Below are positions 55,564 to 64,000 of a stretch of 64,000 nt of DNA, piece by piece. The translations under genes and the position numbers were made by a program. The notes under the pieces were generated by a model. It was not told the origin of the DNA, ran no database searches, and saw only the letters and a program-made list of their open reading frames with translations. Where the stretch lies: NCBI RefSeq assembly GCF_001885585.1, contig NZ_LSRP01000118.1, positions 62,001-126,000 of the forward strand, in the 5' to 3' direction. Source of the DNA: Pararhizobium antarcticum (lineage in GTDB: Bacteria; Pseudomonadota; Alphaproteobacteria; Rhizobiales; Rhizobiaceae). Each line of letters opens with the position of its first letter. Position 1 is the stretch's first letter.

Positions 55564-56699
55564 CAGGCGTCTCCCATACGGAATTGTTCGAGCGCATCGC
55601 GATTGATCTCGATGCCGAGACCGGGTGCATCGGGGATCTGCACGACCCCGTTGACGTGCTCGATCGGTGAATGGACGACGGCCTGGCGAAAGGGATTGTC
55701 GGTGCGGTCGAATTCAAGGATCGGCTCGATCGGATTGACGCGCACCGGATTGGGGACCATCGCCGCCATGAACTGCAGGGCTGCGGCGATATGGACGGCG
55801 GTGCCCCAGACATGCGGAACGATGCGGATGCCGTGCAGCGCCGCCATGTCGGCAACGCGCTTTGCTTCGGTGAAACCGCCGACCCCGGCAAGATCGGGCT
55901 GCAGAATGTCGACGGCGCGGGTCTCTACCGGTTCGCGCATGCCCCAGCGGCTGTGCCAGGTCTCACCACCGGCAACCGGGATCGGCTGCGCGGCGCGGAC
56001 CTCGCGATAGGCGCCGAGCTGTTCGGGAACCACCGGCTCCTCGAACCAGTCGATATCGTATCGCGCGGCTGCACGGCCAAGGCGTACCGCCTCGATCACG
56101 TCATAGCCATGATTGGCATCGATCATCAGGCGCATGTCGGGACCGGCAGCGTTGCGCACGGCGCGAATGACGGCAAGGTCCTCGGTGACGCCGAAGCCGA
56201 TCTTGATCTTTGCGGCATGGAAACCATCGGCGCGATGGCGGGCGACTTCGCTGGCATTGTCCTCGATCCGGTCGACGCCATCGCGCTTGAAGCTGCCGGT
56301 GGCATAGGCGCGCACGCTGTCGCGAAAACGTCCACCGAGGAGCATGGAGACCGACACGCCGAAATGCTTGCCCTTGATGTCCCAGAGCGCGATGTCGATG
56401 CCCGACAGCGCCGTCACGGCAAGGCCGCGCTGGCCCTGGTCGCGCAGGGCGTTGTAGAGACGGGCCCAGATCTTTTCGGTTTCCAGCGGGTTTTCGTCGA
56501 TCAGCCAGGGCGTATAGGCGGCGACCACGGCGGCATTCGGCCGGGCCGGACCAAGGCACTCGCCCCAGCCGATGGTGCCGTCGTCGCAGATCACTTCCAC
56601 CAGCACATGGGCGCGCCGGTCGAAGCGCATCGAGGCGCTTTCAAAAGGCACCGACAGGCGGTGTTCGAGAAGATGGGTGCGGACGGCGACGATTTTCAT
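55563..56699 (-). CDS. gci: D-galactarolactone cycloisomerase
   Basis: Enolase-superfamily enzyme that opens D-galactaro-1,4-lactone to 3-deoxy-2-keto-hexarate. 378 residues from the ATG at 56699, the length of the Agrobacterium enzyme, with near-identical blocks (MRFDRRAHVLVEV, GWGECLGPARPNAAVVAAY, YNALRDQGQRGL, DIALWDIKGKHFG, RLMIDANHGYDVIEA, WFEEPVVPEQL, GGETWHSR, RIVPHVWGTAVHIA). The Asp, Glu and Glu metal ligands and general-base Lys-x-Lys (AKIKIGFG) are present. In one operon with KdgD. Confidence 0.93.
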   Translation of the reverse strand: MKIVAVRTHLLEHRLSVPFESASMRFDRRAHVLVEVICDDGTIGWGECLGPARPNAAVVAAYTPWLIDENPLETEKIWARLYNALRDQGQRGLAVTALSGIDIALWDIKGKHFGVSVSMLLGGRFRDSVRAYATGSFKRDGVDRIEDNASEVARHRADGFHAAKIKIGFGVTEDLAVIRAVRNAAGPDMRLMIDANHGYDVIEAVRLGRAAARYDIDWFEEPVVPEQLGAYREVRAAQPIPVAGGETWHSRWGMREPVETRAVDILQPDLAGVGGFTEAKRVADMAALHGIRIVPHVWGTAVHIAAALQFMAAMVPNPVRVNPIEPILEFDRTDNPFRQAVVHSPIEHVNGVVQIPDAPGLGIEINRDALEQFRMGDA

Positions 56700-56712
56700 C
56701 TTGGCGCTTCCC

Positions 56713-57687
<975 letters not shown>

Positions 57688-57689
57688 TT

Positions 57690-57702
57690 ATCATACAGGT
57701 TG
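57690..57702. promoter_or_regulatory. Operator candidate copy 1 (13-mer, regulator 3' end)
   Basis: The 13-mer ATCATACAGGTTG is the exact reverse complement of the CAACCTGTATGAT copy upstream of udh. It overlaps the stop codon of the GntR regulator and lies 72 bases before the kdgD start. Confidence 0.55.
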
Positions 57703-58434
57703 GCGCTGTTCCCGCAAAAGCACCCGATAGCGCGACTGGCTGCCGCGCAGATGCCGGCGCATGGCATCGCGGGCGCCATCCTCGTCGCTGTTGGATATGG
57801 CGATGACGATGGCGTTGTGCTCGTCGTCCAGCAGCTTGATATAGGCGGTCTGGTCAGTTTCCGATTCGTCGCTGCGCAGGGCGGCGCGCGGAATGACACC
57901 CTTGCCGATCATCGACAGGAACTCGCGAAAGCGCGGATTGTTGGTGGCTTCGGCAATGGCGAGATGCAGCGCAAAGTCGGCATCGCTAGAGGAAATGCCG
58001 GCGTCCAGACAGGCGTGCACGGCATAGTGCCGATCGAGTATAGCCTCCTCCTGGGCCGGGGAGCGGCGCAGAGCCGCCAATCCCGCGGCTTCGACTTCAA
58101 CGGCCGTGCGCAGCTCAAGCAGCTCGATCATCGAGGAAACACGAGCGGGATCAAGGTTTTGGATGGATAGCAGCGGCCTTGGCAGGGCAATGCTTGCCTC
58201 AAGAACGAAGACGCCGGCGCCTTGGCGCGTTTCGACAAGCCTGTCGGAGCGCAGCGTCGCAATCGCTTCGCGAACGACAGTGCGGCTGACGCCGTGGGCT
58301 TCGCTCAGTTGCGCTTCGCTCGGCAGTTTGCTGCCGGGCGGAAACTGGCCGGTGGTGATTGCCCGTCGCAGGTTGTCGCCGAGTTGTGCCGTCAGCGTGC
58401 CCCGTCCTGCCTCGCTCTTCACCTGAAGCCCCAT
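57691..58434 (-). CDS. FadR-subfamily GntR regulator of uronate catabolism
   Basis: A 247-residue repressor: N-terminal GntR winged helix (about 12-80: SEAQLSEAHGVSRTVVREAI) and C-terminal FCD domain (about 100-235) with metal-site residues in DADFALHLAIAEATNN and a His in DEHNAIV. The FCD type often binds sugar acids or lactones. It sits between udh (divergent) and the kdgD operon and should control both, with galactarate-type lactone or uronate as likely inducer. Confidence 0.88.
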   Translation of the reverse strand: MGLQVKSEAGRGTLTAQLGDNLRRAITTGQFPPGSKLPSEAQLSEAHGVSRTVVREAIATLRSDRLVETRQGAGVFVLEASIALPRPLLSIQNLDPARVSSMIELLELRTAVEVEAAGLAALRRSPAQEEAILDRHYAVHACLDAGISSSDADFALHLAIAEATNNPRFREFLSMIGKGVIPRAALRSDESETDQTAYIKLLDDEHNAIVIAISNSDEDGARDAMRRHLRGSQSRYRVLLREQRQPV

Positions 58435-58544
58435 GCCCTGTTCCTTCCCTCGCAAGCATCCCGTCAAAAGAGGATGCTGCCTGTCGCCTGTCAAGTTTTG
58501 ACAGATATCCTGCCTGTATAGCCGACTTGTTGACGCGAATCCAG

Positions 58545-58557
58545 CAACCTGTATGAT
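58545..58557. promoter_or_regulatory. Operator candidate copy 2 upstream of udh
   Basis: CAACCTGTATGAT lies 55 bases before the udh start; a partial copy (CCTGTATA) lies at about 58513-58520. Identical to copy 1 in reverse orientation. Confidence 0.55.
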
Positions 58558-58611
58558 GGGTTTCAGTAAGTGTGCCGAACAGGCATGCAGGAGTTGTTTG
58601 GGAGGAATGGA

Positions 58612-59412
58612 GTGAAGAGACTTCTGGTAACCGGCGCGGCCGGCGGATTGGGCCGTGTCATGCGCGCGCGAATGGCACGGTTTGCCGAGATTATCCGGGT
58701 TTCCGACATTGCGGATCTGGGCGTGGCTGCCGCGCATGAGGAACTGGTCACCTGCGATCTCGGCAATTCCGAAGCCGTGATGGCGCTCGTCGACGGCTGC
58801 GACGGCATCCTGCATCTCGGCGGCATCTCGGTCGAAGACAAGTTCTCGAAAATTCTCAACGCCAATCTGCTGGGCCTCTACAATCTCTACGAGGCTGCGC
58901 GTGCCCATGGCATGCCGCGCATCCTGTTTGCCAGTTCCAATCACACGGTGGGCTTCTACCGACAGGATGAGCACATCGATGCCACCGCGCCGATGCGGCC
59001 CGACGGGTTGTACGGTGTCTCGAAATGTTTCGGCGAGGCGCTGGCGCGCATGTATTTCGAAAAGTTCGGCCAGGAAACGGCGCTTGTGCGGATCGGCAGC
59101 TGCATGGAGCGGCCGCTTAATCACCGCATGCTCTCCACATGGATGTCCCATGACGATTTCGAGGCGATGATCGATTGCATCTTCCGCGCGCCAATGCTCG
59201 GCTGCCCTGTGCTCTGGGGCATCTCGAACAATGACAGCCGCTGGTGGGACAATTCGCACGCCGCCTATCTCGGCTGGAAGCCGCGCGACAATGCCGAGAA
59301 ATTCCGGGCCGAGCTGGAGGCCACCGTTGGGCGTCCGCCGGCCTCATCGCCGCTCGCGCTTTACCAGGGCGGCATGTTCACGAAGGACCCGATCTTTTCC
59401 GAGAAAGCCTAG
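58612..59412 (+). CDS. udh: Uronate dehydrogenase
   Basis: NAD-dependent oxidation of D-galacturonate (and D-glucuronate) to the aldaro-1,5-lactone. 266-residue SDR-like protein with glycine motif TGAAGGLG, HLGGISV, SSNHT and the catalytic YGVSK; it closely follows the known Agrobacterium Udh. The start is GTG at 58612, behind GGGAGG at a good distance; the alternative ATG at 58570 would add 14 unlikely residues. Divergent from the regulator. Confidence 0.93.
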   Translation: MKRLLVTGAAGGLGRVMRARMARFAEIIRVSDIADLGVAAAHEELVTCDLGNSEAVMALVDGCDGILHLGGISVEDKFSKILNANLLGLYNLYEAARAHGMPRILFASSNHTVGFYRQDEHIDATAPMRPDGLYGVSKCFGEALARMYFEKFGQETALVRIGSCMERPLNHRMLSTWMSHDDFEAMIDCIFRAPMLGCPVLWGISNNDSRWWDNSHAAYLGWKPRDNAEKFRAELEATVGRPPASSPLALYQGGMFTKDPIFSEKA

Positions 59413-59422
59413 GGCCGCCGGT

Positions 59423-60292
59423 TCACACAGGGATTTCGACCGTGAACGAGAACCGTGCCATGCCGCCCGGAGCAAGCCTCTGGCTATAGGGTCGCTCCAT
59501 GATGTCGTTGGAGCGCCCGGTTTCGGCGGCAATGCCGTGCCATGGCTCGATGCACAGGAACGGTGCTCCGGGTTTTGTCCAGAGGGCGAGGTTCGGCAGG
59601 TTCTCGAAGGTGAAGTGCAGCGCCGGCCCGTCTTCCGCCCCGTAGCGCAGGCCGGCTCCGGCCCCTTGCGGAAAGATCAGGGCGTCGTTTTTGAACATCT
59701 CGGGCTGCAGGACCAGTCGTCCAGCCGTGAACGGCGAGGGCAGGTGGCCCGGTTTGATCAATCCGCCATCCAGCTGCGCCAGCGGCGGCTCGCCGCCATT
59801 GTCGAGCGTTACCGCATGTGGTTTTTCTGCCGCGCCGGGCAGCGGCCACATGAAGGCCGGGTGAAAACCAATTCCAAAGGGCAGGTCCCGGCTGTCCTCG
59901 TTCGTCACTTCGGCGGCAACTGTCAACCGGTTGCCATCGAGGGCATGCTCGACGACAAGGCGGAACGCAAACGGGTATATCGCCTTGGTTTGCTCTGAAG
60001 CGACGAGTTCATGATGGCAGGCCATTGCCGTGGAGGAAACCAGGGCAAATTCATTGCGCCGGGCAAAGCCGTGCTGGCCCATGGGATAGTCTTTTCCATC
60101 GATACCGAGCAGGTCTCCGGGCGCTTTCCCGACAATCGGGAAAAGGACGGGAGACCGCCCGCCCCAATAGGCGACATCGCCATTCCAGAGCCAGGACCGG
60201 CCATCGCTGCTGGTGATCGCCTGCATTTCCGCACCGAGCGGGGAGACGTCGACGGCGAGAGACTGGTTTTCGATCCGGACCGATGTCGGCAT
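59423..60292 (-). CDS. Aldose 1-epimerase family protein
   Basis: A 289-residue galactose-mutarotase-like beta-sandwich protein (GFHPAFMWPL, NDALIFPQ, GAPFLCIEPWHG). His in FGIGFHPAF and the Glu in CIEPWHG correspond to catalytic mutarotase residues. Convergent with udh (10 bases apart), so it may interconvert sugar-acid anomers for the pathway, but this is a guess from position. Confidence 0.82.
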   Translation of the reverse strand: MPTSVRIENQSLAVDVSPLGAEMQAITSSDGRSWLWNGDVAYWGGRSPVLFPIVGKAPGDLLGIDGKDYPMGQHGFARRNEFALVSSTAMACHHELVASEQTKAIYPFAFRLVVEHALDGNRLTVAAEVTNEDSRDLPFGIGFHPAFMWPLPGAAEKPHAVTLDNGGEPPLAQLDGGLIKPGHLPSPFTAGRLVLQPEMFKNDALIFPQGAGAGLRYGAEDGPALHFTFENLPNLALWTKPGAPFLCIEPWHGIAAETGRSNDIMERPYSQRLAPGGMARFSFTVEIPV

Positions 60293-60371
60293 GGCGTAAC
60301 TCCTTATGGCTCGTTTTATCAAATCACACCTGCGAGCGGGATGAAATGCTTCGTCTCTTTCGGCTGACGGA

Positions 60372-60920
60372 TCAGAAGGTCGGAGGCGTGCAGGCGCTGA
60401 TGACTTCGCAGGGAACCGGGCCAACGCAGCGAAAGCGATGCGGCCGGCGGCTTTCGAAATAATAGGCATCGCCTGGCCCGAGAATGCGGCGCTCGTCGTC
60501 GACGGTGACTTCCAGTCGCCCGGACAGCACCACGCCGCCTTCCTCGCCCTCATGCACCAGCGGAACCTTGCCGGTGTCGGCGCCGGGCTGGTAACATTCC
60601 TTGAGGATCTGCAGGCTGCGGCCGAACAGATTGTCGCCGACCTGGCGGTAGGAAATCGCCCCCTTGCCAATCTCGGTCAGGTCTTCCGCGGCGTAAAAAG
60701 CCTTGCGCGGTTTTTCCGGTTTAAAGGCGAAGAATTCCGCAAGGCCGATCGGGATGCCGTCGAGAATGCGCTTCAGTGCGCCGACGGAAGGGTTGGAGGC
60801 GTTCGATTCGATCAGCGAGATGGTCGAATTGGTGACGCCCGTGCGCTTGGCGAGCTGGCGCTGCGACAGGTTGTGCAGCAGGCGCAGGTGACGAAGACGG
60901 TTTCCGATATCGACCGACAT
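60372..60920 (-). CDS. XRE-family regulator with cupin sensor domain
   Basis: A 182-residue protein: N-terminal helix-turn-helix (about 5-62, RLRHLRLLHNLSQRQLAKRTGVTNSTISLIE) and C-terminal cupin (about 105-178, KVPLVHEGEEGGVVLSGRLEVTVDDE, GPGDAYYFESRRPHRF). PuuR-like regulators of this form control polyamine or amino-acid catabolic genes. It is divergent from an omega-aminotransferase gene, its likely target. Confidence 0.88.
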   Translation of the reverse strand: MSVDIGNRLRHLRLLHNLSQRQLAKRTGVTNSTISLIESNASNPSVGALKRILDGIPIGLAEFFAFKPEKPRKAFYAAEDLTEIGKGAISYRQVGDNLFGRSLQILKECYQPGADTGKVPLVHEGEEGGVVLSGRLEVTVDDERRILGPGDAYYFESRRPHRFRCVGPVPCEVISACTPPTF

Positions 60921-61061
60921 GCTCGATCCGTTTCTGTTGTTCGAAATATCGCAAACATACGCATGTCATAGGCATAAATTCAACGGCTTGGCGAGAAACA
61001 GAAAAGGACTTGTTCGCTTCTTCAAATCATGGCGGCTATGGCGCATCAAAAGGAGATGTCG

Positions 61062-62396
61062 ATGGACGCCCATTCGAAACCGAACGCCCCGAGCCTGGAC
61101 AGCTATTGGATGCCGTTCACCGCCAACCGCCAGTTCAAGGCGGCCCCGCGCATGATGGCGAGTGCCAGTGGCATGCATTACACCACGACCGAAGGACGCA
61201 GGGTGCTGGACGGTACCGCCGGTCTCTGGTGCGTCAATGCCGGCCACGGGCGCCGCCAGATCGCGTCTGCTGTCGAACGCCAGCTTCTCGACCTCGACTT
61301 CGCGCCCTCTTTCCAGATGGGCCATCCGATTGCCTTTGAATTTGCCGAGCGTCTCGCCGAAATTGCGCCGGGCGGCGCTGACGCAAGGCTCGATCGTATC
61401 TTCTTCACCGGCTCCGGTTCGGAATCGGTCGATACCGCTCTGAAGATCGCCATTGCCTATCAGCGCTCGATCGGGCAGGGAACCCGCAGCCGCCTGATCG
61501 GCCGCGAACGGGGCTATCACGGCGTCGGCTTCGGCGGCATTTCTGTCGGCGGTCTCGTCAACAATCGCCGCGTCTTCCCGCAGATCCCCGCCGATCACCT
61601 GCGCCACACCCATGATTTGTCGCGCAACGCCTATGTGAAGGGTCAGCCGGAGCATGGTGCCGAGCTTGCTGACGATCTCGAACGCATGGTGGCCCTGCAT
61701 GGTGCCGAGACCATCGCCGCCTGTATCGTCGAGCCGGTCGCCGGTTCGACAGGCGTGCTCGTTCCGCCAAAGGGCTATCTCGAACGGCTGCGGGCAATCT
61801 GCAGCAAACACGGCATCTTGCTAATCTTCGACGAGGTCATCACCGGCTTTGGCCGACTTGGTTCGTCCTTTGCCACCGATCATTTTGGCGTTACCCCCGA
61901 CATCATCACCACCGCAAAGGGCCTCACCAATGGCGCGATCCCGATGGGAGCGGTGTTTTGCAGCCGCATGGTCCATGATGCCTTGATGCACGGGCCGGAC
62001 GGACAGATCGAGTTGTTTCACGGCTATACCTATTCCGGACACCCGGCCGCCTGCGCTGCCGGCATCGCGACCCTCGATATCTATCGCGATGAAGGTCTCC
62101 TGACCCGGGCAGCCGCGCTCGAGGCTGACTGGGCAGACGCCATCCACGCGCTGAAGGGCTTGCCCAATGTCATCGACATCCGCACCATCGGTCTGATTGC
62201 CGGCATCGAGCTTGCCTCGCGCGACGGCGCGATCGGAAAAAGGGCCTATGATGTGTTCGTCGATTGTTTCGAAAAAGGCCTTTTGATCCGCGTCACCGGC
62301 GACATCATCGCGCTCTCGCCGCCGCTGATCATCGAGCCCGCGCAGATCGGCGAGATCGTCTCGATGCTGGGTGATGCGCTGCAACGCGCGGCCTGA
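61062..62396 (+). CDS. Omega-amino acid:pyruvate-type aminotransferase
   Basis: A 444-residue class III PLP aminotransferase. PLP Lys in TTAKGLTNGAIPMG, Asp in LLIFDEVITGFGRLG; GSGSESVDTALKIA binds the phosphate. The SYWMPFTANRQFK N terminus is typical of beta-alanine/putrescine:pyruvate aminotransferases. AAGGAG lies 6 bases before the ATG at 61062. With the XRE-cupin regulator the pair suggests omega-amino acid or polyamine use. Confidence 0.9.
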   Translation: MDAHSKPNAPSLDSYWMPFTANRQFKAAPRMMASASGMHYTTTEGRRVLDGTAGLWCVNAGHGRRQIASAVERQLLDLDFAPSFQMGHPIAFEFAERLAEIAPGGADARLDRIFFTGSGSESVDTALKIAIAYQRSIGQGTRSRLIGRERGYHGVGFGGISVGGLVNNRRVFPQIPADHLRHTHDLSRNAYVKGQPEHGAELADDLERMVALHGAETIAACIVEPVAGSTGVLVPPKGYLERLRAICSKHGILLIFDEVITGFGRLGSSFATDHFGVTPDIITTAKGLTNGAIPMGAVFCSRMVHDALMHGPDGQIELFHGYTYSGHPAACAAGIATLDIYRDEGLLTRAAALEADWADAIHALKGLPNVIDIRTIGLIAGIELASRDGAIGKRAYDVFVDCFEKGLLIRVTGDIIALSPPLIIEPAQIGEIVSMLGDALQRAA

Positions 62397-62473
62397 ACTA
62401 CAGCAAGGGATCGTCTGAGGGCCGCCGCTGATGGTGCGGCGACCTGTTTGCGGTCCTGAATCCGGATCGAGGT

Positions 62474-62740
62474 TCAGTGACCAAGGCGATCGACTGCCAG
62501 ATTTCCGGCTGTCGTCAGCACAAGCACGCTCTCACTGCGCACCCGGCCTTCATCGACCAGATCGAGCTTTTCGAGATCGGAGACGATTTTCTGTGAAATC
62601 CGCTTGTCGCCGACCAGCCATCGTCCGCCGGTTTTCCGCTGGCGACGAAAGAAGGCGATCGCCTTGAGCGCGTCCTGCTGCGTGCGCGTCAGGGCGTGGC
62701 GCGGGTCCTGAACGATTACATTGTCGCTGAGCGATGCCAT
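62474..62740 (-). CDS. Small hypothetical protein, winged-helix-like
   Basis: An 88-residue protein from MASLSDNVIVQD. The middle and end (RTQQDALKAIAFFRRQRKTG, RISQKIVSDLEKLDLVDEGR, VLVLTTAGNLAVDRLG) look like a DNA-binding winged helix with a wing near the C terminus. Not a recognised family. A GTAACGTTAC palindrome (62768-62777) lies just upstream. Confidence 0.6.
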   Translation of the reverse strand: MASLSDNVIVQDPRHALTRTQQDALKAIAFFRRQRKTGGRWLVGDKRISQKIVSDLEKLDLVDEGRVRSESVLVLTTAGNLAVDRLGH

Positions 62741-62831
62741 GTCAAACCTTCCCTTCATAAAAGAAAGTAACGTTACAGCCGATGTGGGGTTCCATGGCCC
62801 CCCATTCAAGCCGCAGCATCGCGACAGTCGT

Positions 62832-63038
62832 TCAATCGTCGATCAGACCGTCGAACACTTCCAGCATGGCGTCGCTGATGGCGGTCCCGAGGGCTGCCGC
62901 AGTCTGCGCCAGGGCTTCGTCGTTCATGTCGCGGGCCGCCATGGCAAAGGCCGCGCCCTGCGATGTGACGATCTCCTGGGCGCGCTGGATGGTCCAGAGG
63001 GCAAAATCATTGCGGCTCTCGATGGCAACGGTTTCCAT
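62832..63038 (-). CDS. Small hypothetical protein
   Basis: A 68-residue, all-helical-looking acidic protein (METVAIESRNDFALWTIQRA, ALGTAISDAMLEVFDGLIDD). GAGGAA sits 6 bases before the ATG at 63038, better than the GTG at 63062. No family recognised. Confidence 0.55.
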   Translation of the reverse strand: METVAIESRNDFALWTIQRAQEIVTSQGAAFAMAARDMNDEALAQTAAALGTAISDAMLEVFDGLIDD

Positions 63039-63321
63039 GTTCAATTCCTCGTTCGTTTTCACGGTGTGCTTCCGTGGTCTGTGTAAGGTCGCGACATATA
63101 GGCGATTTTACCGCGTGGCCAAGGCTTCTGACTGCGGCGGCCTATGCGTGCGCGTCTCGTCAACGGGCGATATTTTCCGAACCTGTGCATTTCGCGCATA
63201 GGTGCCTTGAGGTCTTGGCGCTGTTCGAGGGGAGGGTATCGGCTTATATTGCAGACATCAAACGACGACAGAGCCAAGTGCGGTTGCTGGCGTCAACAGA
63301 ACCTCACGAAAGGGGATCACC

Positions 63322-63468
63322 ATGAACGTAGCACGCTCCTTCAACAACTGGCGCAAGTTCCGTCAGACCGTCAACGAACTTGACCGCATGTCGACCCGCG
63401 AACTGCGTGACCTCGGCATCGACCGCGCCGACATCCGCTCGGTCGCCCGCTCATCGATCGCTGGCTGA
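63322..63468 (+). CDS. DUF1127 microprotein
   Basis: A 48-residue basic protein with the DUF1127 ending (NELDRMSTRELRDLGIDRADIRSVARSSIAG) and a strong AAAGGGG ribosome-binding site. DUF1127 proteins of alphaproteobacteria are small RNA-binding or regulatory proteins; in Rhodobacter one (CcaF1) is encoded directly before CCUCCUCCC-loop sRNAs, as here. A terminator follows, then the multi-hairpin RNA. Confidence 0.9.
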   Translation: MNVARSFNNWRKFRQTVNELDRMSTRELRDLGIDRADIRSVARSSIAG

Positions 63469-63502
63469 TTTCAAGTCTGCCAACACATGTTGAATGTCTT
63501 CG

Positions 63503-63529
63503 ACGCCCGCTTTCATCCAGCGGGCGTTT
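63503..63529 (+). terminator. Terminator after DUF1127 gene
   Basis: ACGCCCGCT (63503-63511) and AGCGGGCGT (63519-63527) form an exact 9-bp stem with a 7-base loop, followed by TT. Located 34 bases after the stop codon. Confidence 0.8.
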
Positions 63530-63645
63530 CGCTGTTCAGGTGCCGTTGCGGGACGCTAAAATGCCGTTTCAGCTATGCGGATTTTGCACGCCTGCCCTGC
63601 AAAGAGATGCCTATGAAATAAGCAAGAATCGAATATAGTCATACT

Positions 63646-63800
63646 TATCGAAGGGATGCACCTCCTCCCGCTGAACTTCGACAGAGCTTGCAGCCCACTC
63701 CTCCTCCCAGGGCTGCTTGCACAAGCAGCGGCGCTCCTCCTCCTAGTCGCTGCTTCGATATTGAAAGCCTGCCGCACCTCCTCCCGCGGCAGGCTTTTTT
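63646..63800 (+). ncRNA. Multi-hairpin sRNA with CCUCCUCCC loops (cuckoo/CcsR-like)
   Basis: Four hairpins in a row: TCGAAG/CTTCGA (63648-63681), GCAGCC/GGCTGC (63690-63715 region), GCAGCG/CGCTGC (63725-63753 region) and AAGCCTGCCGC/GCGGCAGGCTT (63766-63796) followed by TTTTTT. Each loop shows CCTCCTCCC or, in the third, CCTCCTCCT (63661-63669, 63700-63708, 63736-63744, 63777-63785). A TATAGT -10 (63634-63639) sits right before the first stem. These loops are anti-Shine-Dalgarno-like. Confidence 0.8.
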
Positions 63801-63959
63801 CGTTTGACGCTGCGGATTGCGGGACGAGAGCAGGCCGGAGCAGCCCCGCCCCCTCAAATCGGATGCGAATTCAAGACTTATGCCGTAGGATCATCGGCAC
63901 ACGCATCACCGCGCAGACACAACGGAGAATCCCAGAATGCCGGAACGAGAGATCCGCTG

Positions 63960-64000
63960 ATGTTTCCGGATGAGGATGCAAACACTGCGGATCCAGCGAT
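63960..64000 (+). CDS. Start of a gene cut off at the window end
   Basis: An ATG at 63960 opens a frame (MFPDEDANTADPA...) to the end of the window. Its ATG overlaps the stop of a 7-codon frame (63937-63960, MPEREIR) that has GGAG upstream, a coupled-leader arrangement. Too short to assign. Confidence 0.3.
   Translation, partial: MFPDEDANTADPA

Noticed and set aside
63656-63973. A 105-codon open frame rich in Leu inside the sRNA
   Set aside because: The Leu-run (CTC repeats) comes from the repeated CCTCCTCCC motif, and the region folds into four hairpins ending in a terminator. No protein family or proper ribosome-binding site.

Overview
The window is a GC-rich stretch of chromosome from an alphaproteobacterium of the order Rhizobiales, most like the Rhizobium/Agrobacterium group. 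This rests on gene order and protein families: bolA - J-domain gene - cobS - cobT; argH - lptM - lysA - TIGR02302; accA - xerD - small membrane protein divergent from aroK-aroB; ftsE-ftsX; aerobic-type cobaltochelatase; DUF2125, DUF3108 and DUF1127 proteins; and a galacturonate cluster whose proteins closely resemble the Agrobacterium enzymes. No rRNA, insertion sequence, prophage or CRISPR array was seen. One tRNA gene (Leu, CAA) is present.

Layout. 0-8 kb: partial methyltransferase, TusA-like protein, L,D-transpeptidase lipoprotein, accA, xerD, then aroK-aroB-corC-like. 8-15 kb: bolA, J-domain protein, cobS-cobT, a phytase/esterase-like secreted protein, pepT and a queuosine-precursor transporter. 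15-29 kb: rpmB, DUF3108 protein, exporter, gloB, an aromatic/histidine aminotransferase with cyclohexadienyl dehydrogenase, DUF2125, ChaC-like, PlsC-like and YdcF-like proteins, ftsEX, a DUF3426-like protein, hpt and a CpdR-like receiver. 29-38 kb: TIGR02302, lysA, lptM, argH, a TlpA-like thioredoxin, and a MocR regulator divergent from an EamA exporter. 38-51 kb: 3-hydroxybutyryl-CoA dehydrogenase, etfAB, rhomboid protease, corrinoid adenosyltransferase, HIG1-domain protein, SDR, YihY, GluQ, DNA glycosylase, HNH nuclease, DsbB, YqaA, tRNA-Leu, a DapA-family protein and small proteins.

51.7-60.3 kb is an accessory catabolic island: a TRAP transporter (GaaPQM-like), galactarolactone isomerase, galactarolactone cycloisomerase, KdgD, a FadR/GntR regulator, a divergent uronate dehydrogenase and an aldose-epimerase-like protein. 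Together they import D-galacturonate and oxidise it to alpha-ketoglutarate semialdehyde; the final dehydrogenase is not in the window. An identical 13-mer occurs upstream of udh and at the regulator/kdgD junction, in inverted orientation, and is the best operator candidate. A divergent XRE-cupin regulator and omega-aminotransferase follow.

The most striking non-coding signal is at the right end. After a DUF1127 microprotein gene lies a ~155-nt region that folds into four consecutive hairpins, each presenting CCTCCTCCC (or CCTCCTCCT) in its loop; the last hairpin is itself a terminator. It matches the known alphaproteobacterial sRNAs with CCUCCUCCC loops (cuckoo RNAs of Rhizobiales, CcsR of Rhodobacter), which in Rhodobacter are also linked to a DUF1127 gene. 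A second two-hairpin RNA candidate sits near 50.9 kb. Other regulatory candidates are a full CtrA box before ftsE, a LiuR-like palindrome before etfB, and a MocR operator.
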